Shown in pieces: positions 1 through 9,563 of a stretch of 64,000 nucleotides of DNA. Numbering within the stretch: position 1 is the stretch's first letter; every line of letters begins with the position of its first letter. The notes beneath the pieces are model-generated. The model was not told the DNA's origin and did not search any database. It was given only the letters and a program-made list of their open reading frames with translations. Source of the stretch: Plasmodium malariae. Its lineage: Eukaryota > Apicomplexa > Aconoidasida > Haemosporida > Plasmodiidae. The stretch covers positions 1,500,001 through 1,564,000 of the forward strand of contig NC_041782.1 in the NCBI RefSeq assembly GCF_900090045.1, read 5' to 3'. A program made the position numbers and the translations under genes.

Positions 1-215
1 AAAAAAATACAGAATGCCAATTTTTTTTCATTAACCTCCAAAAATTTCCAAAGCGTTTTCACAATTCTTTATCGAACAGTAACATATACATAAATGTGTG
101 TGCAAGGACTGTTCGGATACATATTCGTAAATGAATACTTATTATACATAAATATATATACCACATAGCAGTACCTATATGGCACACACACATACACATA
201 AACACACATACACAC

Positions 216-250
<35 letters not shown>

Positions 251-809
251 TATATATATATATATATATAGATATATAGATATATAGATATATATATATA
301 TATACATATACATATACATACTTTTTATGCACCACCAGCACTCTTTCCTCAGTTTTTCTTTTTATGAACAGCAAGAAAAATTATTGTTCATAAAAATTAA
401 ATTAAATGAACCACTGCAAATTAATCTTCCCAAGAAATGTAAACAATTCACGTCCGAGCCTTTCAATCTGTTACATTTGATGCTGCTTTGTTTCACGTCG
501 TTATGTTCCATTTTATATACCCATTTTACTATTCATTTTACAATTTTTTTTCTTTTTTTTTTTTTTTACAATAATATAATATATAACAAAAACCCCAAGC
601 ACATGTTGTTTACTTGAAATATTTATAACTGTCATATCGCTTAAGTAACAACATAAATGCTACACCTATATACATCCACACAAAAGCATGTGATAATGTT
701 CATACACATATATATTACTTCCATATACACATAATGTAGCATATGAACCAAGCACACACCTTCGGTACTGCAAGAAGGAACAATCACATGAGGAACTTAT
801 ATAAAAGAG

Positions 810-841
<32 letters not shown>

Positions 842-1096
842 AGTATGAGGGTAAAGCAGCAAAAGGGTGAAACCAGTTCTTACGATAAAATAAATAAAAT
901 GAGTGTATGATATAAAGTAGGTTTTTATGTTAGGCATACTCTTAAAAGAATGATACATACACCATTTTAAGTGTCTGGTGTAATGTGTGTATAACATTAC
1001 TCGTATATTCCTTCATATATTAATTTGATTAAACGTTTCTTTTTCCTTTTCCTTTTTTTTTCGCCCTCATATTTTACAACTTATAATAAAAAAAAA

Positions 1097-1283
1097 ATAT
1101 ATATAAAAATATAAAAATATAAAAATATAAAAATATAAAAATATAAAAATATAAAAATATAAAAATATAAAAATATAAAAATATAAAAATATAAAAATAT
1201 AAAAATATAAAAATATAAAAATATAAAAATATAAAAATATAAAAATATAAAAATATAAAAATATAAAAAATATAAAAAATATA
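1097..1283. repeat. 8-bp tandem repeat (TATAAAAA)n
   Basis: About 22 nearly perfect copies of an 8-base A/T unit. The last two copies carry one extra A. It generates spurious Tyr/Ile/Phe frames on the minus strand. Confidence 0.95.
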
Positions 1284-1343
1284 CTTCCTTTCACTTAGTC
1301 CATTATTCACGTGTAAGAGGGTAAAATTATATACATTTTGATG

Positions 1344-1375
<32 letters not shown>

Positions 1376-1523
1376 CCCTTTTTCACTAAATTTTTCACCA
1401 AAAAATATAAAAAAAAAAATTAATATTTATGTTTAATACCATTTTGAACTTTTTTAAATCTTAACGCAAAAGGTGCGTTTTGTGCAGTGTAAAACCTACA
1501 AAGATTCGTAAAAAAATGAGTAA

Positions 1524-1684
1524 AATAATATGCAAAATAATATGCAAAATAATATGCAAAAAAATATGCAAAAAAATGTGAAAAAAAATGTGCAAAATAA
1601 TATGCAAAAAAATGTGAAAAAAAATGTGCAAAATAATATGCAAAAAAATGTGAAAAAAAATATGCAAAAAAATATGCAAATAAT
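1524..1684. repeat. 12-13-bp tandem repeat (AATAATATGCAAA-like)
   Basis: Alternating units differ only in ATATGC versus ATGTGA/ATGTGC and in A-run length. This makes a two-variant higher-order pattern. Intergenic. Confidence 0.9.
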
Positions 1685-2822
1685 TCAAGGTGTTAAAACG
1701 CACTTTGACATATACATGGCACATTCAACTTTTAGCATTTAATGTTTTACATTTATGATTACACATTTGCCAGTTGCACATTCGTATATTATAAATCATA
1801 TATACTATGTATATAGCAGAAGCTACATATTTTCAATTAAGCAGTACGTATGTAATGGCCTAACATATGCAGTCATATTTTATTCACACAGCAAACTTTG
1901 TTTGTTAACACCCTTTTTCTCCTTTTTTAAAAAAAAAAAAAAAATATATATACATATAAATACGTATATGTTTAAATACATATAATATGTTTAAATAGGT
2001 TAAATATATGTTCAAATAAGTATAATATATGCATAAATACGTATATGTATAAATACGTATATGTATAAATACGTATATGTATAAATACGTATAATATATG
2101 TATAAGTACATGCATATATGTACATATATAACTCGCACGAAGGGAGAAGATGAGTTTTTAAACATTTGCGGGTATTTAGTTTTTATTTTTTTACTCGTTT
2201 TATTTAGTTTCATTTCTCTACGTGCAAATTTTTTTTTTTTTTTTTCTTCGCTTCATTTTGCTTTGCTTTACATGCCACGGTACACCACCATAATACTTCC
2301 CACTGCACTACACCTCCTCGAATCGACATCTAATTATATCAAATCAAATAACATTCATATTTAATTTTCTTATTATATTATGTTATATTATATTATATTA
2401 TAATTTTTTTTTTTTTTTTGTTTAAAAACAAAATAGCGCAAATTGTTTTTTGATTTTCCTCCCTCTGTTGGTCATACTATACAGAACAAATAGCTGTCGA
2501 AAAAGGAAATTTTTTTAATTTTTTGTTTATATATTGTTTTACATTTTTTTTTATATATTTTTTTATATATTTTTTTATATATTTCTTCCATTATTTTCCT
2601 TTACTTTTTTATATATTTCTTTCATTATTTTCTTTTACTTTTATATATATTTCTTTTATTATTTTCTTTTCTTTTATTTTTTTATATATTTCTTTTATTA
2701 TTTTTTTTTATTATTTTATTTTATTTTTTTTTTTATTTCCATTTATTTCCTTTTATTTCCTTCTATTTATTTTTATTTTATTTTATTTCTTTTTATTTCC
2801 TTATCTTTTTTTTTATTTTAAA

Positions 2823-4198
2823 ATGCAAAAAAGTACTAGTAAATATGTTATAGATCCTATAAGTATAAAAACAAATTGTTCCAGTGAAGAATCTTATATT
2901 CGATGTGTTGAATATGGTAAAGGAAAAGCGCATTACAGAAATTTAATTTTACTTGCAAAGGCAATACTGGCGGGAGTATTTGTAGGTGTTTGTGCGCACG
3001 CTTCCGGAATAGCAGGTTATTATATATGAATGCATATGTGTTATGAGTGTAGATGATCCCACACGCATGTACGTGTGCCTGTTCGTGGGTTTGCCCGTGA
3101 ACCGAAATAGACATAAATATATACATGTACGTATTCATATGTACGTATGTACATACACGTATATATATTTTTGCATAGCCAATGTTTCTTATGCGCAAAC
3201 CGACTTATGAACATAGAGAAGGAACACTTCATTATGTGCCATTGCTTCGTGTTGCTGTTGAATAACATAAGGATGTGTTACCATTTTACAGGAGGTTTGT
3301 TCTACTATCACAAATTGAGGGAATATGTAGGCATTTCAATGAGTGCATTTGTATATGGATTTACCTTTCCAATTGCATTTTTATGTATTATATGCACAGG
3401 GTCAGATTTATTTACTGGAAATACCTTAGCTGTTACTACAGCTTTACTACAAAAAAAATTAGGTTTATTATGTTATATGAGAGTGATGTGTATATCACTA
3501 GTGGGGAATTATATAGGTGCCGTTGCATTTGCTTTTTTTGTATCCTATGGTTCTGGTGCATTTAGTATTAACACAGATACTAGTAAAAATCATATTTTTC
3601 AATTTCTAAATGATATAGCTATAAAAAAGGTTAGTCATTCTTTTATTGAATGTATATGTTTAGCCATAGGATGTAATATTTTTGTTTGTCTAGCCGTTTA
3701 TTTTGTTTTATCCATAAAAGATGGATCGGGTCTCGTCTTTAGTGTATTTTTTGCAGTATATGCATTTGCTATAGCAGGATATGAACACATTATTGCAAAT
3801 ATTTATACCCTAAATCTTGCATTGATGATAAGCAATGATATTTCTTTTACCCAAGTATATTTCAAAAATTTATTGCCAACACTGATCGGAAATTATGTAA
3901 GACTCACAACTATTCTTTTTGTGGAACTTGTCATTTTTATTTTTTGCGTGTAAAATTGGGAATTTCTTATAGCTTTAAATTTTATATATCTTCCACGTGG
4001 AGCGTTTTACATTTTTCGCTCATTCATCGCACGTTCTACTTATTTCTTTCTGTACGCACCACCCATTTCGCTTCTTTCATTTTTCAGATTGCAGGAGGAC
4101 TTGTGTTAGCTTTCCCTTTGTTTTTTATTTACAGAAGTTGCTACTATGATTATGACAAGATGAATGATGAATTGAACACTGTCGTATTGAAAACGTAA
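2823..4198 (+). CDS. FNT: Formate-nitrite transporter (lactate/H+ exporter), FNT
   Basis: This is a pentameric FNT-family channel of the plasma membrane. In Plasmodium it exports the lactate made by glycolysis together with protons. Exons are 2823-3015, 3292-3896 and 4088-4198, with GT/AG ends, and join in frame to 302 residues (P. falciparum FNT is about 309). The first junction rebuilds the conserved SGIAGGLFYYHK segment. Six membrane segments follow the family order. The TGSDLFTGNT motif carries Gly107, the site of the known inhibitor-resistance change G107S, in wild-type form. GYEHIIANIY carries the central pore histidine at residue 230. The start is the ATG right after a long T-rich leader; the preceding open frame is only poly-Phe/Tyr. 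Function is from the family; exon borders are read from the sequence. Confidence 0.96.
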
Positions 4199-5826
4199 TA
4201 CATAAAGACACAGCTATGTTTTATAGTGCACACACATTCTCTAAACACCCTTTTGTGTGTACATATGTGTATGCACTTACGCGTACACACGTACTGTATT
4301 ATGTGTGTGTAAATACTCACATCGCCCCTTTTTTTAGTTTATCTTTGGAGCTGCAAAATGAAAGCAATCATATTTAAAGATTTACTATTTTAAAGATTTT
4401 ATTGAGCTTTTCCACTTAAGGAAATACACGCTCTTTTGCTTTATTTTGTTTTTTTTTTTGCCTTTTTTGCCTTTTTGCTCGTTTTTTCCATATTTTTAAT
4501 CGTCACATATATCCTTTTCCATTTTGTTCACCTTATGAAATACATGTATTTATTTAGTTATTTATTAAAAAAAAGGATTTTTAATTAAATTGCATTTTTT
4601 ATCTTTTTAAATTATTTGTATATATAGCGCTTGTTTACCCTACCCAAGGGAATCTCGTTTTACGTGTATGTGACAATGCATTAAATTGCAAGAAAGTAGC
4701 ATGTTTTCCTTTCTTTGTCATTCTTACCCTATTCTTCATTTGTATTTATATCTATATCCGCATTTTCATTTAAATCTTTACCTTTATCTTTACTCATATT
4801 TTCCTTTCCCTATTTTATTCTTTTGCCATTTTTAAGTGTCAATACTTATGTTCGTCGTTATTAGTTGTCCTATAACGTTATTAATGCATACATTTTTATC
4901 CTATATTCGTGTATTTATGATGTAAAGCTTTAAGTGGCTAAGAATGAATTACGTATATATGTTTGTACACATATATTTACATATGTGTATACCCCCTTTT
5001 TAAAAGATAAACAGATTTTATTAATATAATTTCCCTTGCGTGTTAAGGTCTTTTATTTTACAGTTTAATTGTAAGACTTAACATGTTTCTTTTCTGTTTC
5101 CTTCTTTCTTTCACTTTTTTTCATTTTGAATTATATTATCATCTTGTTATTACGATTATTATGATTATGATTACTACCATATTAATCTCATACTCTGTTA
5201 TTTACCCTTTTTCCGTAAAATGTCTACTGTTTAAAAAAACTTATTTTATATTATCATATAGTTCAGTTTTTCTGAACAGTTCATATTTTTTATATATATA
5301 TATTTTTTTTTTTATTTCTTTACCTGACTAGTTATTTGTAAGGCAATATGTTACTTAAAAAACAATAGTGAAAGAAGCATATGAATAGATGTTGGATAAA
5401 TATATTATACATGAATAATTGAGCATACGACAACTAAATGAAAGAAAGAATGTATGAATGGATGTGCAATTGACAAAAAAAAAAAAAAAAAAAAGATGAC
5501 AATTGTGACCATGAAGAAATTATGACCAAATTAAGAATAATGGGGGGGGGGTGAAATATTTATAATGAGGTTGTTGGATAATATGGTGAACGTACGTGTG
5601 TACGCGTGCGTGTATGTTTATCTATGTATGTATATATATATATATATATACGTGTATGTGTAGTGTATGTGTAGTGTATGTAGGTGTGTATACAGCACAA
5701 GGGCCTCCTCAAACATTCGCGTTAGGTACAACACAGTTAGTACGAATTACAATATCCTTGAGAAGGAACTACACCCAAATGGGTCACCTGCAAAAGTTTT
5801 CCCCGTATTCGCAATATGCTCGGCAT
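4199..5826. other. Gene-free spacer between FNT and NUF2 (tail-to-tail)
   Basis: This is the convergent 3' region of two genes. It holds AT-rich unique sequence, a poly-A run near 5475-5493, a short G8 run near 5541-5550 and TA/GT microsatellite at 5590-5690. A somewhat GC-richer patch (5700-5825) abuts the NUF2 stop and may be its 3' UTR. No supported exon was seen. Confidence 0.6.
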
Positions 5827-7200
5827 TTATATATGCGTTTTAATAAATTTTTGCACATTATTCTGTATTTTTTCCGTCAATATGGTTTTAGATTTTTTCG
5901 TATTTTCTATAAGGTCCGTAATGATAGCAAAATTTTGATTATAGCTATTTATAGTATCCTGAATATGTTTTATGATATTTTTAATTTCCTGCACTTCTCT
6001 ATTAATTTTTATGTTTACACTGTCTATATTTTCATATATTTGTGTTACATTTTTTTCGACGAGGACATAATTTTTTTGTTCTTCTTCAATTTTTTGATTC
6101 CATTTATTTTGCTCCTGAACAAAAGACTGTTCTGTGTTTATTAGCAACTGTTGTTGCTCCTGTTTTTTATTTGTTAAATTTTGTTTTTCTGCTTCCAGAG
6201 ATTTTATATTTTTCTCCAAACTTTTTAATTCACTTTTTTTATTAATATGAAATTTAATTGTTTCATCTATATGACTTGTTAAGGTAGTTAATAAATCAAC
6301 CAATTTTTTTATGCACAAGTCAGCAACATTTATTTTGTTTTTAATTTCTTCATTTTTTTTTTTATCTGCTTCAAAATAAGACAAATGTTCAAATAATAAA
6401 TCCTTTAATTCTTCATTATATTGTTGTAATTTTTCTGGTGAAGGAACAATTTGATCTTCTAAATCTTCTTTTTTTTGTCGAAGTCTAGAAAACTGAAAAA
6501 TTAATTCATTTGTTTCATTGACAATTTTATCTTTTGTTGATTTTAAGGAAATAATAACACTTTGTTGAGAATTTAAAAGATTTTGGTTTTCGATAATTTC
6601 TTCCTCGTAATTTCTTTTTGTATTTTTTTCCTTCAGAATACTATTCCTTATTTCTTCATGTTTCGAAAGTAATATTTGTAATTCGTTCTGAACACTTTTG
6701 AGTTCGTTATCTAGAGTACTGTCTTCAATTTTTTTTTCTTGAATTTTTTTAATTTTGGCATCATTTTCATTATATAACTGTTCTTTATATTTCATAAAAT
6801 ATATAAAGGCATTAATTAATTTGGTTACATGACTACTTACAGGTTTAAATATATAACTCAATGTATTTTCAATATTTAATATCCTATTAATTTTTTCACA
6901 ATGTCTAATAAATCTTAAATTACCAATAGCTTGTAAATGATTCTTTCCTTCATTTGGTAATATTTGAATACCATCAATTGATGGCATAGAACTTTTTAAA
7001 TCTCCAGTAAATTCTTCAATCCTTATATTGTTAATGTCTTTATTTAAAATGTATTTTATACATATACTATAAACACCTTGCACATCTTCTGTTGTAGGAT
7101 TTTTTAACGTATTTTGAGCTATTTCTACTCCATACTTGTTCATTTCACTTTTCATTTCTTCAAATCCAAGTCTTGGCACAAGATCGTTTCCTCCGTTCAT
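5827..7200 (-). CDS. NUF2: Kinetochore protein NUF2
   Basis: NUF2 is a subunit of the NDC80 outer-kinetochore complex that binds spindle microtubules during mitosis and meiosis. This is a single open frame of 457 residues, close to the usual NUF2 length (about 450-465). The N-terminal ~150 residues form a calponin-homology-like region (LGFEEMKSEMNKYGV near the start, GNLRFIRHCEKINRIL near residue 95). The rest, from about residue 160 to the end, is continuous Glu/Lys/Gln/Asn-rich coiled coil with heptad leucines and isoleucines and almost no low-complexity insertion, as expected for the rod that pairs with NDC80. The start ATG follows an A-rich leader. The assignment rests on the domain plan and, from memory, on NUF2 being FNT's neighbour in P. 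falciparum. Confidence 0.85.
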   Translation of the reverse strand: MNGGNDLVPRLGFEEMKSEMNKYGVEIAQNTLKNPTTEDVQGVYSICIKYILNKDINNIRIEEFTGDLKSSMPSIDGIQILPNEGKNHLQAIGNLRFIRHCEKINRILNIENTLSYIFKPVSSHVTKLINAFIYFMKYKEQLYNENDAKIKKIQEKKIEDSTLDNELKSVQNELQILLSKHEEIRNSILKEKNTKRNYEEEIIENQNLLNSQQSVIISLKSTKDKIVNETNELIFQFSRLRQKKEDLEDQIVPSPEKLQQYNEELKDLLFEHLSYFEADKKKNEEIKNKINVADLCIKKLVDLLTTLTSHIDETIKFHINKKSELKSLEKNIKSLEAEKQNLTNKKQEQQQLLINTEQSFVQEQNKWNQKIEEEQKNYVLVEKNVTQIYENIDSVNIKINREVQEIKNIIKHIQDTINSYNQNFAIITDLIENTKKSKTILTEKIQNNVQKFIKTHI

Positions 7201-8264
7201 TTTGTTTTCTCCTTTTTCTTCTATTTCCCTTTTAGAAACATATGAAAGGTTAACCCCTTAATAAGGGTAAAACGTTAAAACAGAAAAAAAGAAATAAGAA
7301 TATTGGAGATTATCAAAAAATTAATTCTTTTTTTTAAATTAAAAATGTAACGTTAATCTAGGCAGGCGGGAAGCTGTGGAAAGGAGTGCCAGTGGGATAT
7401 ACTCAAGTGTATGCATACATGAGTATGTAAAGACGTAAGTATGTATGTAAAGGCGTAAGTATGTACGTAAAGACGTAAGTATGTACGTAAAGACGTAAGT
7501 ATGTACGTAAAGACGTAAGTATGTATGTACGTATGTATATATGCGTGTATATATGCACGTATATATACATATATGTGTACTTGTATGTGTTTATCCAAAC
7601 TCATACAAGTTTATACACGCATATATGCCTGTACAATAATTAGGTTACTCTGTATGCAATACACTCTGACTGTTAATAGCTGCTTTGCGTAAATGTTTGC
7701 TACGGCAAAGAGCAGTTTTAAAAAAAAAAATAGGAAAATGCAAATCTTTACAACTGTATCAGTTTTATATTTACATATTTTTATAATTCAAAATTGTGAA
7801 CAAAGTTTTTTAAAAACAGAATAAAATTTTTAAACCGAACATACAATGTGGATAAAATTATGCCTTTTAGCATCAGTTCGTTATTTTATTTTACTTTATT
7901 TCATTTTGTACTTTTAAAATGTACACGTATAGCAAAATTTTACTTTAGTGTGTTACAAATGAAGATTGCCAAATGGGTTCATATATAACCAATTTAAAAA
8001 TACGTAGAAAAAAGAAAACATATATTTCATTATAGCAATATTTTTGCAGACTCACCTATTTTCGAAAAATGGTAAAAACAATGGAATTGTTAATCAGTTC
8101 GAAAAATTATATTAATTATTTTAAAAAAATAAAATAAAATAAAATAAAATAATTATAAAATTATAAAAAATTATTGCATGTTAATGTATATTTTCAATTT
8201 TTTTTTTTTTTTTTTTAACTTCTTATGTCTACTTTTTTCCTTTTCGCTTTTTAAATACAAAGGT

Positions 8265-8297
<33 letters not shown>

Positions 8298-8467
8298 CAC
8301 ATTACTTGTTCATACAAATATAATATGTACCTAATAAAATTTAAATTTGTTCAAAAGTTAAGCAGTTACAAAAAAAAAAAAATAAAATAAAATAATTAAC
8401 TTTATATGAAAGAAAATTTAGGTCAGACTTTCAAACAGTGCAACAATGCTACATATACATACATATA

Positions 8468-8507
<40 letters not shown>

Positions 8508-9563
8508 TATATGTGCCTCACTAAAATTTACCCTTTTGAGAATTCCTTAAAGAGAATGTTTTCCCAAAAAACACAAATGCGCAATATGGCTTCTGTAACA
8601 TACCTTCATTTAAGATTGAGCAAGAACTGATACTTGCGTAAAATAAAATAAAGTTTGAATATGCAGATTAAAAGTTAACATCATAACTGTTACAGAACGA
8701 GTGGGATATTACTACCCGCTTTCTGAAGTACTTGTTCTTATAAAACCATTGAGTGCTCGTAATGGTATTCCTATTATTTTGCATATACGTGCTTATGTAT
8801 ATGTATATGTGTATATACACAAATATATATACACGGTAAGCTTCTATTGTATGGCATTATTTCACCCATTTAGGGCTTTTCTTTCACATATCTCCTTCAT
8901 GCACACAAATAAGATTTTATTTTATTTATTTATTTATTTATTTTTTACTTCTTCTATTGCAACTTGATGATTATTTTACTATGAACTCTTTTTAGAGATA
9001 AAATATTCGTAAAATTTCTTTGATCTGTTTATCTCTTTCATTCCACCTATTAAATATATTCATTTAAATGAAAGCATTACCTACCACTGGAACAATGAAC
9101 AATGCCGTATTTGTGATATTACATCCCTCTTACTAGGAAAAGGTTGTATACTTTGTAGCATATCCTTTTGTAGATAATGAATTTTAAAATAAAAAGTAAG
9201 GGGTAAAAACTTTGCATTACCTGGATAAGCTTGTTCACTGGCATAAAAAGGGAGTTATTACGCCATACACACTTATATAGTTATATTTATGCATGTATGT
9301 ATGTATGTACGTACGTACGTGCTTACATACCTAGGCACTATGAACGTGTAACTCGAATTTATATGCACCTTCGAAAAAAAAAAAAAATATATTAACAAGT
9401 CAGCAAAAGAACAAATGTTCGCATATTTTTGCAACAGTACGAAATAGGTAACAGAAAAAGCATACAAAAGGCAAAGGATTGGAACATTGAACACTTTTCT
9501 CATTGCTTTTTTTAAATTGTGTAAATATGTTAAAAAAGAAGAAAAAATAGTACATGTACCATA
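7201..9563. other. Divergent promoter region between NUF2 and the FKBP/CS gene
   Basis: This 2.4-kb head-to-head intergenic region holds a 20-bp tandem array (7421-7530), poly-A and poly-T runs (8200-8300), a TA block (8468-8503) and unique AT-rich sequence. A less biased patch at 8695-8840 has no good exon. It presumably contains both promoters. Confidence 0.6.
7421..7530. repeat. 20-bp tandem repeat
   Basis: About 5.5 copies of a unit reading GTATGTACGTAAAGACGTAA, with first copies slightly diverged (GTATGT for GTACGT, AAAGG for AAAGA). It lies about 220 bp upstream of the NUF2 start. Confidence 0.92.

Larger units (their letters stand above)
1..2822. other. Gene-free left flank, repeat-rich
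   Basis: No convincing coding exon was seen on either strand. The stretch holds a (TA)n block near 218-305, several poly-A/T runs longer than 20 bases (about 811-840, 1347-1375), a long 8-bp tandem array (1097-1283), a 12-13-bp array (1524-1684) and a T-rich tract directly upstream of the FNT start (2515-2820). Open frames here encode only Ile/Tyr, Phe or Lys runs from the repeats. It is probably the FNT promoter and 5' leader plus the intergenic space to the next gene on the left. Confidence 0.7.

Noticed and set aside
59..374. Minus-strand Tyr-Ile-rich open frames
   Set aside because: They are direct translations of a (TA)n and TACA microsatellite with no other content.
1067..1346. Two overlapping minus-strand Phe-Ile-Tyr repeat frames
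   Set aside because: Caused by the 8-bp TATAAAAA array, which has no stop in these frames.
8695..8967. 88-codon plus-strand frame upstream of the FKBP/CS gene
   Set aside because: It starts at a non-ATG codon, has little unique sequence, and runs into TA and TTTA microsatellite; no splice support.
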